This document shows, piece by piece, positions 42,761-52,068 of a stretch of 64,000 nt of DNA. The stretch is from Prevotella sp. GTDB lineage: Bacteria > Bacteroidota > Bacteroidia > Bacteroidales > Bacteroidaceae. Made by a program: the position numbers and the translations under genes. The stretch is from the NCBI GenBank assembly GCA_017410365.1, contig JAFQQY010000014.1, forward strand, positions 1-64,000, given 5' to 3'. Position 1 is the first letter of the stretch, and every line of letters starts with the position of its first letter. The notes under the pieces were generated by a model, which was not told the DNA's origin, did no database searches, and saw nothing but the letters and a program-made list of their open reading frames with translations.

Positions 42761-44329
42761 TTATAAATCAAAAATACCAGTTTTGGTTAATGTAAGTTGA
42801 ATGCCGTGGTTGTCTCCATAAATGCTTCCATGGTCAAATCCGTATGCCCCTCGTATGCTCCATCCTCCATATAGGAAATTGTCAGGACATTTATAGATGG
42901 CTTCGGCTAATACACTCACATTATGTTTGGGATTTGTATATGGAGACTTATATGTCCCCCAACCTTTCTGGTAAGTAGTTAAGACTCTATAGTGCAGATT
43001 AGGAAGAGGGTCGCCGCTTAATCCGAGGTGGAAGGCATAAAAACGATTGTTTTTGATTTCTATCTTTCCGTCTTCATTATATATTGGTGAGAGGTAGAGT
43101 GGGTTGCCTATAACCTGTCCCCAATGTTGCCAACCTGGGTAAATGGAATTGTTGTAATAATCGTCAACTCCTCCTATATGTCCTGATACATTCTCGTTGT
43201 GGTCGTGATATATAGGACCACTCTGATACTTTGAGTACAGATACTCAAACACAACATTGTTCATATAGCGGAAGTCTTTTAGTTTGACTTCAGCACCAAG
43301 CATCATGTCTTTAAAATCGTATAGAATATATCGGTTGTCTTTCCTTACTTTATTATCTTTGCCTTCTTCATAACCATCGTAATCGAGGAAGAACATAGAT
43401 GAGTGGTCTTCAAAGAAGTGCTCTCCATATATGCCTAAATACCATTTGTCATAGTCAAAGTTTAAGCGTGTCATCCAGTTTCCTAAATGATTGCCTGATA
43501 CATTTTTGTAGTTTTCTTCAGGGGTATCAGAACCGCCAGGAATGAATGCATCCCAAAATGCTCCTAGACCATTTTTGTTTTCTATAACGTCTAGTGCCCC
43601 TCCCTCAACTCCAGTTACATTAAAAGATGTTCCGCCAAATTGGCATGCCATTTCTAATCCTAATTCAAGAGAGAAATGCTGCCATTTGTTTTCATTTCCT
43701 ATTTTAATAAATCCTGCTTTGCTATGGAACAGAATGTCTTTTGCATATTTGTTACCAGAAGAAGCGGCAAAATCTTCTTGCCAATTGTTATCTGTCATCT
43801 TTCCATATGCAATATGACCTTTTACACTTACCCAATTGTTCAGAATCGGTAATGTCCAATATTCAGGTAGAGATAATCTTACTTGGGGAATGGGGCGCGC
43901 ATTGATACCAAGAGTTTGCGAACCGCTGCTTAACTCCTGATTCTTTAGCTCCATCGGCATTTGTTTGCTGCCAACAGTTAGCAGACCTTTTTTCCAACCG
44001 ACTTCTCCATATGCCTGCTGAATAATAAAATTGCTTGTGTAGTTATAAGTAGTGGCAATGTCTATACCATAGCCAATAGCCCATTCTCTCAAAGAATCCG
44101 TTTCAATAGGGCGCTCGATGCCCACTCGTAGATGCCCATTTTGCTTATCTAATGAACTCAATCCGTATTTGTTTGCATTCAGCCATAACGGTGTGTGGTC
44201 TCCAAAAGACGATGACATCTCTGCCGACAAATTATATTCAAGCCCATTGGTCAATAGTCCTTGGGCCTTAATATCTAATATGCCGCTCAATAAGAGTATT
44301 ATATATATAGTATATCTTTGGATTCTCAT
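42761..44329 (-). CDS. capsule assembly protein, Wzi family
   Basis: Outer-membrane beta-barrel lectin expected to attach capsule to the cell surface. Signal peptide 1-22 (DIKAQG). The mature chain opens LEYNLSAEMSSSFGDHTPLWLNANKYGL-like, the Wzi head, and alternates aromatic beta strands to the end. At 522 residues it matches the Bacteroidetes Wzi type. A TACCTTTG -7 element lies upstream on the minus strand (44338-44345). It leads a three-gene operon with the lipoprotein and the initiating transferase, pointing toward the plus-strand glycosyltransferase block. Confidence 0.88.
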   Translation of the reverse strand: MRIQRYTIYIILLLSGILDIKAQGLLTNGLEYNLSAEMSSSFGDHTPLWLNANKYGLSSLDKQNGHLRVGIERPIETDSLREWAIGYGIDIATTYNYTSNFIIQQAYGEVGWKKGLLTVGSKQMPMELKNQELSSGSQTLGINARPIPQVRLSLPEYWTLPILNNWVSVKGHIAYGKMTDNNWQEDFAASSGNKYAKDILFHSKAGFIKIGNENKWQHFSLELGLEMACQFGGTSFNVTGVEGGALDVIENKNGLGAFWDAFIPGGSDTPEENYKNVSGNHLGNWMTRLNFDYDKWYLGIYGEHFFEDHSSMFFLDYDGYEEGKDNKVRKDNRYILYDFKDMMLGAEVKLKDFRYMNNVVFEYLYSKYQSGPIYHDHNENVSGHIGGVDDYYNNSIYPGWQHWGQVIGNPLYLSPIYNEDGKIEIKNNRFYAFHLGLSGDPLPNLHYRVLTTYQKGWGTYKSPYTNPKHNVSVLAEAIYKCPDNFLYGGWSIRGAYGFDHGSIYGDNHGIQLTLTKTGIFDL

Positions 44330-44430
44330 TTGTTATGCAAAGGTAACCATAAAAACCGAAAGAAGTCTTCTTTGAAAACATTTTTTTTAAAAGAATAGGG
44401 ATTTCCCCACCACTATTTAGGGATTTTCCC

Positions 44431-44461
44431 TTGTGCCAAAACTAAAATGTTGCTAAATTTG
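44431..44461 (+). promoter_or_regulatory. promoter of the Arg/Ser/Gly-rich secreted protein
   Basis: TTG at 44431-44433, 20 bases, TAAATTTG at 44454-44461, 40 bases before the first ATG. Confidence 0.6.
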
Positions 44462-44501
44462 CAGCAGATAAAAATAAATGGAAGTTTAACAAATAAATAT
44501 T

Positions 44502-45464
44502 ATGATTATGAAAAAGGTGATATTTACAATCGTTGCATTAATTTCATTTGCACTCTCAGCAGATGCTATGACATACGAACAAGCACGTACAGAAGCTCTT
44601 TTCCTTACAGACAAGATGGCATACGAGTTGAATCTCACCAGCGAACAATACGAGGCTGCTTACGAGATCAACCTTGATTATTTGATGGGTGTAACCAATC
44701 GCGACGATGTGTATGGTGTTTATTGGGAGCGTCGCAATTTAGATATGAGTTATATTCTATTAGACTGGCAGTGGAGAGCTTTCCGCGCAGCAAGTTATTT
44801 CTTCCGCCCGTTGTATTGGAATGCTGGTTATTGGCATTTCGGAATATATGCACGCTATCCACGTCGTCATTATCTATACTTCGGTCGTCCTGCATTCTAT
44901 TCTTCATATCGTGGTGGTCATAGTTGGCGAATGAATGGTGGACGCAGTTACTATCACGGACGTAGAGACCGCTTTGTACATACAGGTAGCCGTAATCACG
45001 GAGGAATGCGTGACAGATGGGATAGGGGAGACTTCAGACATAATTCACGACGTGAGAGTGGCAGTTCGACACATGTTACAGTGAATCATCGTGATGGTCG
45101 CAGCGGACATTTTGGACAAAGACGTGGTCAAGATTCAAATCCTTCAAACAACCGCCATTCTATAGGCAATGGCGAGAACAAAAGCAATAGCGGTACTGGT
45201 ATTAGAAATAATGAAAATACAAGCCGTGTAAATAACATAGGCGCATTTTCTGGTAGCCGTAGTGAAGGTCGTACAATTAAAATGAATACAAATGGAAGAA
45301 CAGACAGGCCGTCTGCCAACTTAAACTCAATGCGTACTAATCGTTCCAGTTCATCTGTCAGTTCGTCGCGCAGCACTTCAAGCCGTAGAACTTCTTCACA
45401 CTCAGCTGGTAGTCGCAGCTCTTCTTCACGAAGTGGTGGTGGACGTTTCGGAGGACAAAGATAA
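44502..45464 (+). CDS. secreted Arg/Ser/Gly-rich protein, unknown
   Basis: Signal peptide ends SADA (about residue 23). The next 70 residues (ALFLTDKMAYELNLTSEQYEAAY) are helical and resemble the Spy/CpxP-type LTxxQ region seen in periplasmic stress proteins. The rest is aromatic, then strongly basic and low-complexity: repeated Arg, Ser, Gly, His (RRTSSHSAGSRSSSSRSGGG), probably unstructured and able to bind nucleic acid or polyanions. Function unknown. The start could be 44502 or the ATG 6 bases later. It lies between the capsule locus and an HdeD-like gene. Confidence 0.6.
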   Translation: MIMKKVIFTIVALISFALSADAMTYEQARTEALFLTDKMAYELNLTSEQYEAAYEINLDYLMGVTNRDDVYGVYWERRNLDMSYILLDWQWRAFRAASYFFRPLYWNAGYWHFGIYARYPRRHYLYFGRPAFYSSYRGGHSWRMNGGRSYYHGRRDRFVHTGSRNHGGMRDRWDRGDFRHNSRRESGSSTHVTVNHRDGRSGHFGQRRGQDSNPSNNRHSIGNGENKSNSGTGIRNNENTSRVNNIGAFSGSRSEGRTIKMNTNGRTDRPSANLNSMRTNRSSSSVSSSRSTSSRRTSSHSAGSRSSSSRSGGGRFGGQR

Positions 45465-45522
45465 TGCTTCCTTATTAATGCAAATAATGTTTAAAATCTG
45501 ATGTGATGCCATTTATTATTCG

Positions 45523-45530
45523 TACATTTG
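45523..45530 (+). promoter_or_regulatory. -7 element of the HdeD-like gene
   Basis: TACATTTG 25 bases before the ATG; no clear -33. Confidence 0.4.
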
Positions 45531-45555
45531 CGGTACTAATATAAAAGAGACAGTT

Positions 45556-46179
45556 ATGAAAATCTTGCATAGTTCGTTATTCCGTGCAGTATGCTCATTG
45601 ATAATAGGAGTACTGCTCATCCAGTATCCGTCAGATACAGCTACTTGGATTGTTATATTAATAGGAGTGTTGTTTCTCCTTTCTGGTATAATTTCTATCA
45701 TCGCATATTATTTTGCAAGAAAGAATGCATCCAGAACTATAGTTACAGATGCCGGCGGCCGTGTCATATCAGGAGGCATTCCTTCTTATCCCGTCTTGGG
45801 ATTAGGTAATCTGTTGTTAGGACTTATATTGGCATTACGTCCAGATGCAGTAATAGATATTATGGCCTATATCTTAGGAGCAATTCTCATAGTCGGAGCA
45901 GTGACTCAGATTGCTAATTTGATTTCTGCCAATAGGTTTTATCGCATCCCTGTTCTGTTCTGGATAAGTCCGATTATCATATTGATTGTAGGCCTTATGA
46001 GTATCATCAAACCAGAGTGGATAGCATCAGCGCCTCTGATGGTTTTAGGATGGTGTTTGGTTCTCTATGGGGTGACAGAAGTAATAAATACAATAAAGAT
46101 ATATACCGCCCGTAATAAAGCGGAGAAAGAAAAATACGAAGCCACAATTGATATTGAAACACAGGATGTTACTCCGTAA
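45556..46179 (+). CDS. HdeD/DUF308-family membrane protein
   Basis: Six predicted membrane helices (about 8-22, 28-50, 77-94, 98-120, 131-149 and 154-176), with paired short helices separated by small loops, as in the HdeD/DUF308 acid-resistance-associated group. GALLLILGVLLL-like patterns such as LIIGVLLIQYPSDTATWIVILIG are visible. The C-terminal 30 residues are charged and cytoplasmic. Its 3' end overlaps the convergent udk gene by 11 bases. No operon partner. Confidence 0.72.
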   Translation: MKILHSSLFRAVCSLIIGVLLIQYPSDTATWIVILIGVLFLLSGIISIIAYYFARKNASRTIVTDAGGRVISGGIPSYPVLGLGNLLLGLILALRPDAVIDIMAYILGAILIVGAVTQIANLISANRFYRIPVLFWISPIIILIVGLMSIIKPEWIASAPLMVLGWCLVLYGVTEVINTIKIYTARNKAEKEKYEATIDIETQDVTP

Positions 46180-46780
46180 CAATCCTTTCAATGTATGATT
46201 TTAGGATATTGATGCCGGTCTTGTTCTCGCCTCCTAGAGGCACAATAAGGTCGGCATATTTTTTAGTCGGTTCTATAAACTGCTCGTGCATCGGTTTCAG
46301 TACTTTCAGATAGCGGTCGATAACCATTTCTACAGTGCGTCCCCTTTCCACCACATCACGCTGTATGTTGCGTATCAGTCTCTCGTCCGAATCCGTATCA
46401 ACAAATATCTTCAGGTCCATCATGTCTCGCAGTTTTTTGTTCAGTAGCGTCATGATACCCTCTATTATTATGACAGGCTTAGGCTCTACATGAACAGTTT
46501 CTTTCTGTCTGTTGCTTTCGATGTACGAGTATGTCGGTTGCTCTACGGCTATTCCTTCTTTGAGCTGTTTGACGTGTTCAATAAGCAGTTTCCAGTCGAA
46601 AGCATCAGGATGGTCAAAGTTTATCGCCCTTCTTTCTTCGGCTGTCATGTTTGTCGTGTCGTTATAGTAAGAATCCAATGGCACCACTGCCACATAGTGC
46701 GGAGGCAATGCCTCTGCTATCTTCCTTACCACAGTGGTCTTTCCCGAACCGGTTCCTCCGGCAATGCCTATTATTGTCAT
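46169..46780 (-). CDS. udk: uridine kinase
   Basis: Phosphorylates uridine and cytidine in pyrimidine salvage. P-loop GGTGSGKT at residues 8-15; VPLDSYYND, INFDHPDAFDW and PTYSYIESNR are the nucleoside-binding blocks; the lid is RLIRNIQRDVVERGR. At 203 residues the length is normal. It is third in a minus-strand unit after the EEP-family enzyme and the glycosylase-like gene, with gaps of 2 and 14 bases, which fits a nucleotide-salvage theme. Confidence 0.93.
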   Translation of the reverse strand: MTIIGIAGGTGSGKTTVVRKIAEALPPHYVAVVPLDSYYNDTTNMTAEERRAINFDHPDAFDWKLLIEHVKQLKEGIAVEQPTYSYIESNRQKETVHVEPKPVIIIEGIMTLLNKKLRDMMDLKIFVDTDSDERLIRNIQRDVVERGRTVEMVIDRYLKVLKPMHEQFIEPTKKYADLIVPLGGENKTGINILKSYIERIVTE

Positions 46781-46794
46781 AACAAATAGTTGTT

Positions 46795-47367
46795 TTAAAA
46801 AATCTCTTTGAACACCTTATTATAATATATAGCCTTGTTCTCCAACTTCATAGGGTAAGCCCTGGACGAACTGGGCATGCGATATAATCTCATCAAGCGG
46901 TTGTCGAGCACGAACTCAGAATATCCGCCCACCTTCGGTTCTTCAATACCGTAATGCTGGCAAAACACAGTTGTCGCCAGTTGTCCGGCAGTAATCACAG
47001 CCTTACACTCTGGTAGTTGGCGAAGCATACCGTCAAGGTCTGATGGTCTTACTATCTCCAAATCCTTGTCCGAGGCATTGTTCTTCGTCCTCACCACCTC
47101 ATCGGCTGTATCATAAAGAGCTATTCCTTTTTCCTTTAGGAAAGGTATTATCAGTGATATGTCAAACCGTTTTTCCTGCTCCAGAACAAAGTGTTGCTTG
47201 TCATTGAAGAAACATAAGCCCATGATTCTCCACATGTCATTGATGAAGTTTGGATAATAAAACTCCATGCTCCAACGCTTCTGTGCCGGTGGAAATGTGC
47301 CCAGCATTAGCAATCGCGCATTCTTTGGCAGAAACGGTTCAAACGGGTGTCGCTCAACGTTTGTCAC
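46795..47367 (-). CDS. uracil-DNA-glycosylase-like protein
   Basis: UDG-superfamily fold: LLMLGTFPPAQKRWSMEFYYPN near the N terminus holds the motif I-like GTFPP block, and the C-terminal MPSSSRAYPMKLENK holds the motif II-like segment. ALYDTADEVVRTKNNASD and CKAVITAGQLATT lie between. It matches the short (about 160-190 residue) uracil-glycosylase-family proteins of Bacteroidetes whose substrate is unproven. It starts 2 bases after the EEP gene stop and should be translated from the same mRNA. Confidence 0.72.
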   Translation of the reverse strand: MTNVERHPFEPFLPKNARLLMLGTFPPAQKRWSMEFYYPNFINDMWRIMGLCFFNDKQHFVLEQEKRFDISLIIPFLKEKGIALYDTADEVVRTKNNASDKDLEIVRPSDLDGMLRQLPECKAVITAGQLATTVFCQHYGIEEPKVGGYSEFVLDNRLMRLYRMPSSSRAYPMKLENKAIYYNKVFKEIF

Positions 47368-47369
47368 TT

Positions 47370-48425
47370 CTACTTCTGTTCCTTAACTAGATAAACAATT
47401 GCTGGCAGATGGTCGCTATAACCGTCGAGCCATGAACCGCCGGCATGGGTACGTTTGGGGTTGCCCTTATACTTGCCTTCCTGCTGGAATAGGTAGTCGC
47501 GTGTAAATATCTGGTTCTTCAGATACTTTAATGTAGAGTAATCCTTTTTCTTGTCGCGGCAAAGCAGACTTGGCGACAGTATTATCTGGTCAAACAGGTT
47601 CCAACCGCCATTATACATCAGTGTTCCTCTGCCTTCTTTTGCAAGCACGTTCCACCACGGGTTATACATATCACCATCGCCCACATCCTTTATCTCGCGC
47701 TTTGCGCCAAGTTTTTCAGCCATTGAAGGGTCCATTGGGTCGTCGTTCATATCACCCATTATTAAAACCTTGACATCTGGGTCGTCCTTTATTAGCGAAT
47801 CCTTAAGCGCTTTCAGTTGTTTGCCGCCTATCTCGCGATAAAAAGAACTGTTGAATCGGCTTGGCAGATGGGTAACTACCACGGTAACATGCTCATTGGC
47901 CATTGTTCCGCTTACTGTCAAAAAACCTCGTGTATAGTATGCGCTGTCTTTCTCCAGCTCCTGAACAAATGGCACGAGTTTCACGTCTCTCACCTTGAAG
48001 AGCTTTGGATTATATAGCATTGCGCAGTCGACACCACGGCGGTCTGGTCCTTCAATGTGGCAGTACTTGTAGCCCCTCTTTGCCAAAGGCTCCTGTGCCA
48101 CAAGGTCGTCCAGCGCCCTGGAGTTCTCCACCTCACTCACGCCGATAACGGCACAGCCGATAGACATAGGCAGCATGTCCGTTCCCATTTCCGATAGCAC
48201 GCGTGCCATGTTGCGCAGCTTATGCGTATATTTTATCTTGTTCCACTTATATGTGCCGTCAGCCAGAAACTCAAAGTCGTTCTTGCCTTCGTCATGACAA
48301 GTGTCAAACAGATTTTCCAGATTATAGAATCCTACTGCATATACCGAGAACTTTTTGTTCTGCGCAGAAGAGAGAATGCCTCCAAATGCAAATAAAGTGA
48401 TTAATGACAATATAAAATTCTTCAT
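47370..48425 (-). CDS. secreted endonuclease/exonuclease/phosphatase-family enzyme
   Basis: EEP-fold metallo-hydrolase. Signal peptide 1-22 (LSSAQN). The family landmarks appear in order: VGFYNLENLFDT, IGVSEVENSR (metal-binding Glu), VVVTHLPSRFNSS, KVLIMGDMNDDP (Asp/Asn pair) and GYSDHLPAIVYL (catalytic Asp-His). At 351 residues it is the secreted Bacteroidetes type. Such enzymes act on DNA, RNA or phosphorylated small molecules; the substrate is not proven. It is divergent from a TonB receptor gene and leads an operon with a glycosylase-like gene and udk. Confidence 0.85.
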   Translation of the reverse strand: MKNFILSLITLFAFGGILSSAQNKKFSVYAVGFYNLENLFDTCHDEGKNDFEFLADGTYKWNKIKYTHKLRNMARVLSEMGTDMLPMSIGCAVIGVSEVENSRALDDLVAQEPLAKRGYKYCHIEGPDRRGVDCAMLYNPKLFKVRDVKLVPFVQELEKDSAYYTRGFLTVSGTMANEHVTVVVTHLPSRFNSSFYREIGGKQLKALKDSLIKDDPDVKVLIMGDMNDDPMDPSMAEKLGAKREIKDVGDGDMYNPWWNVLAKEGRGTLMYNGGWNLFDQIILSPSLLCRDKKKDYSTLKYLKNQIFTRDYLFQQEGKYKGNPKRTHAGGSWLDGYSDHLPAIVYLVKEQK

Positions 48426-48527
48426 AATATCTTAATTTTAGATGCAAATATCGTTATTTAAACTGATAAATAAGCATTTTTATTGAAAAAATAATCATAA
48501 AACTATCATTTTTTAGATTTAAATTAT

Positions 48528-48535
48528 TTACTTTG
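48528..48535 (+). promoter_or_regulatory. -7-like element of the receptor operon
   Basis: TTACTTTG, one base off TAnnTTTG, 36 bases before the receptor ATG. Confidence 0.35.
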
Positions 48536-48571
48536 CATCTCAGAAAAACAATTAAAAACATATTATTTGCT

Positions 48572-51157
48572 ATGAAGAAGAAACTAAAATTAGCAGTGGT
48601 TGCTTTTTGCAGTGTCTCATCTGTTGTGGCTCAAGACGTAGATTCGCTTGGGTTGGGCAATGTGGCGCAAGACGAGCAAGCATTCACCTTTACTGAGGCT
48701 CAGCTCGGAGAAGATGACGATGTTTCGCAGAACATCTCGGTAGCGGGTTCCAACAGTAACACCTATGCGAGGAATGTCGGCTACCGATTCAGTGCTGCCC
48801 GATTCAAGTACAGGGCTTACAATTCAAAGTATAACGAAATTTATGTCAACGGCAATCCGCTCAACGACATAGAGAGAGGCGAGTTCAGTTTCTCTAATGT
48901 AGGCGGTCTGAACAACCAGACACGCAACGTCGAGATGTCGCTGCCATTCGAGGACAACGGCTTTGCCATAACAGCCCTTGGCGGTTCTAACAACTACAAC
49001 TTCCGTCCGAGCACAATGCCTTCCGGTCATAGGGTATCGCTGGCGGGTGCCAACCGCAACTATACATTCAGAGGCATGTATTCTTACAATTCAGGCATCA
49101 ACGACAAGGGTTGGTCTTACTCTGCCGCACTGACCTACAGATGGGCAAACGAAGGATATATTGAAGGAACATTCTATAATGCCCTTTCTTATTTCTTCGG
49201 CGTAGAGAAGATTATCAACGACCAGCACAGCCTGTCGCTCGTTACATGGGGCAACCCTACTGAGCGTGCCGCACAGGCAGCCAGTACGGATGAGATGTAC
49301 TGGATAGCCAACGACAATCACTATAATCCAAACTGGGGTTATCAGAACGGCGAGAAGCGCAACGCACGCGTAATAGAGAGTTTTGCTCCTACTGCCTTGC
49401 TCACTTGGGACTTCACCATCGACGAGAAGACCAAGCTCACGACAACGCTCTTGGGCAAATATTCAATGTATAGCAGTTCAAAACTTAACTACAACAACAG
49501 TACCAATCCCGCACCTGACTACTACAGCCTGATGCCAAGTTACCATTACAACGTGTGGGATCCTACTGACACTGAGAACAGGACAGAAACCGCCAGAGCC
49601 AACTGGCAGGCGGCTTACGACTACCTCTGTGCGTCAAAGGCTAACCGCCAGATTAACTGGGACCGCCTTTACTATGCCAACAAGACTGCATCGCTGCAGG
49701 GTGCAGATGCCATGTACTACCAGCAGGCATATCATGACGACCAACTCACGCTCAACCTCTCTTCTGTGCTGCGCAAGGAACTGTCAAAGAACTCTGTTCT
49801 TAATGCAGGCATCACCCTTTCTACCAACAAGGGCATGCACTATCAGACCATGGAAGACCTTCTCGGAGCAAGTCGCTTCCGCAACATCAATACATACGTA
49901 GTTGGTACATACGCAGAAAACTCTGATGAGGTGCAGTACGACCTCAACCACCCTAACGCCGAGGTGCGCGAGGGCGACAGGTTCGCTTACGACTACAATG
50001 TGTTTGTAAACAAGGCTACGGCATGGGCTGGTCTTGCTCACGACTTCAATTTTGCTCGCGTGTTTGTCAACGGACGCATCAGCGGCATCACTATGCAGCG
50101 CGAGGGTAAGATGCGCAACGGACTTGCTAAAGACAATTCTTTCGGCAAGAGCGGCACGGCCAAGTTCCTCGACGGAGGCGGCAAGATTGGCGCCAACATC
50201 AATTTGGGCAAGGGACACATGATTACAGCAGGTGCTGGTTACGAACTTAAAGCACCGACTCCACGCACATCTTTCGCATCGCCACAGGTAAACAACGACT
50301 TCGTGAACAACCTGAAGAACGAGAAGGTGATGAGCGCCGAACTGGGTTACAGTCTTAGCACTTCTTGGCTGAAGGCAAACGTTAGCGGCTATTACAGCAA
50401 ACTGACTGACGTTACAGAATACAGCATGGCTTATTCTGACATTCAGAACTCATTCTCATACATTTCGCTTACAGGCATCAACAAGGAATACTATGGTGTT
50501 GAACTGGGATTGGACATCAAGCTCAACTCTGCTTTCAGCATCAATGCACTTGGAACCATCAGCGAAGCGAAATACACTAACAACGCATACGTTTCATACA
50601 TGCTTTCTGATGGCACAAAGTCAGAAGACGGTACGCTCTATCACAAGGACATCTGCGTGAACAAGGGCATGCGCGAGGGCGGCACACCGCTCACAGCAGC
50701 CAGTCTCGGACTGTCTTATCATCAGGGTGGATGGTATATCGATGTTATCGGCAACTACTACGACAGAATTTATCTGTACTACTCACCGATTACCCGCTAT
50801 TACAAAGACTATCCAGGTGCATTGGACCCAACAACCGGCGAAACAATGTATGACGAAAACGGTACACTGGTTCGCGACCTCACCGAACTGCCAGAGCAAG
50901 CAAAAGGCGATGGCGGCTTCATGCTCGACCTGAGCATCGGCAAGAGCATTTATGTAAAGAAGGGTTCTCTCTCTTTCAACCTCATGCTCACCAACGTGCT
51001 TAACAATCAGAAGATTTGCACTGGTGGCATGGAACAGAACCGCCGCGATACCGACGAGACTGGTGAGACCATCCGCACTTATTCGTTCAAGAACAGTCCT
51101 AAGAAATTCTATGCCAACGGAATCAACGGAATGTTCATCGTAACATACAAGTTCTAA
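48572..51157 (+). CDS. TonB-dependent outer-membrane receptor
   Basis: Signal peptide about residues 1-21 (SSVVAQD). There is no carboxypeptidase-like N-terminal domain. A plug-type region follows (RFSAARFKYRAYNSKYNEIYVNG, then IERGEFSFSNVGGLNN), and a beta-barrel of about 22 amphipathic strands ends in the C-terminal Phe of VTYKF, the usual outer-membrane signal. At 861 residues the length is normal for the group. No SusD-like gene follows; instead two OB-fold-type lipoprotein genes do. ATG 48572 is chosen because it opens a signal peptide; an upstream TTG overlaps the -7-like element. Ligand unknown. Confidence 0.82.
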   Translation: MKKKLKLAVVAFCSVSSVVAQDVDSLGLGNVAQDEQAFTFTEAQLGEDDDVSQNISVAGSNSNTYARNVGYRFSAARFKYRAYNSKYNEIYVNGNPLNDIERGEFSFSNVGGLNNQTRNVEMSLPFEDNGFAITALGGSNNYNFRPSTMPSGHRVSLAGANRNYTFRGMYSYNSGINDKGWSYSAALTYRWANEGYIEGTFYNALSYFFGVEKIINDQHSLSLVTWGNPTERAAQAASTDEMYWIANDNHYNPNWGYQNGEKRNARVIESFAPTALLTWDFTIDEKTKLTTTLLGKYSMYSSSKLNYNNSTNPAPDYYSLMPSYHYNVWDPTDTENRTETARANWQAAYDYLCASKANRQINWDRLYYANKTASLQGADAMYYQQAYHDDQLTLNLSSVLRKELSKNSVLNAGITLSTNKGMHYQTMEDLLGASRFRNINTYVVGTYAENSDEVQYDLNHPNAEVREGDRFAYDYNVFVNKATAWAGLAHDFNFARVFVNGRISGITMQREGKMRNGLAKDNSFGKSGTAKFLDGGGKIGANINLGKGHMITAGAGYELKAPTPRTSFASPQVNNDFVNNLKNEKVMSAELGYSLSTSWLKANVSGYYSKLTDVTEYSMAYSDIQNSFSYISLTGINKEYYGVELGLDIKLNSAFSINALGTISEAKYTNNAYVSYMLSDGTKSEDGTLYHKDICVNKGMREGGTPLTAASLGLSYHQGGWYIDVIGNYYDRIYLYYSPITRYYKDYPGALDPTTGETMYDENGTLVRDLTELPEQAKGDGGFMLDLSIGKSIYVKKGSLSFNLMLTNVLNNQKICTGGMEQNRRDTDETGETIRTYSFKNSPKKFYANGINGMFIVTYKF

Positions 51158-51182
51158 CATTATTAATATATAAGGAACAGAT

Positions 51183-52040
51183 ATGAAAAAGATAAGATTC
51201 ATTTTAATGGGCGTTGTTTGCTGCATGCTTTCAGCATGTATGAACGACGGTTGGGACGAACCAACATTCAGCGAACCGCCTTTTGGAAACAACGATATTG
51301 TTGAAACTAATGTTATTTCTATTGCCAGTCTCATTGACAAATATCCAAACGTGTTTGCAAGTACCGACCAGAACAAGGAAATAACTGAGGATATTCAAAT
51401 CAAGGGACGCATCACCGGCAACGACCTTGGCGGCAACATCTACAAGCAACTGGCCATTCAGGACGAGACTGCGGCCATAATCATTGCCGTAAACCAGAAC
51501 GGTCTTAACGGTTATCTGGCTGAGGGACAGGAGATTCTCATCGACCTGAAGGGATTGCACATCGGCGGCTATCGCAAGCAGCCACAGATTGGCGCTCCTT
51601 ACAATGGTACCAGCATAGGCAGAATGTCTAAGGACATCTGGATGCAGCATTTTAAGATTACCGACCAGAACCCATTGCAGCAGACACCTGTTGACTTCAA
51701 GAATGTTTGCAACGACATGGACGGCAACTGTGGCAAACTGGTGGTTCTGAAGGATGTGTCGTTCATCGACGCTGACGGCAAGTCAACATTTGCTCCTGCC
51801 GACGGCAGCGTGGCAACATCGGGCGGCAACAACATCAACCGCAGTCTTAGAGAGGGCTTTGGCAACAAGGAGGTGGTGATACGCACCAGTACATACGCCG
51901 ACTTCGCCGGCATGATTCTGCCTTACGATGCAGATAACAACAAACCTGCAAAATGCAACATCACCGGCATCGCCACACGCTACAACAGCACATGGCAGAT
52001 TCTGATACGCAAGAGCAGCGACATCGAGATAATAAAGTAA
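51183..52040 (+). CDS. DUF5689-type lipoprotein
   Basis: Lipobox LSACMN (Cys19), so the protein is lipid-anchored, probably on the surface. ITEDIQIKGRITGNDLGGNIYKQLAIQDETAAIIIAV and the later VVLKDVSFIDADGKS match the DUF5689 domain, an OB-fold-like beta barrel that in Bacteroidales usually accompanies this class of receptor and nucleases. At 285 residues the length is normal. It lies 25 bases after the receptor and 28 before the next lipoprotein gene. Confidence 0.72.
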   Translation: MKKIRFILMGVVCCMLSACMNDGWDEPTFSEPPFGNNDIVETNVISIASLIDKYPNVFASTDQNKEITEDIQIKGRITGNDLGGNIYKQLAIQDETAAIIIAVNQNGLNGYLAEGQEILIDLKGLHIGGYRKQPQIGAPYNGTSIGRMSKDIWMQHFKITDQNPLQQTPVDFKNVCNDMDGNCGKLVVLKDVSFIDADGKSTFAPADGSVATSGGNNINRSLREGFGNKEVVIRTSTYADFAGMILPYDADNNKPAKCNITGIATRYNSTWQILIRKSSDIEIIK

Positions 52041-52068
52041 CAAACAAAGAAACAAACAATTTTAAGAT

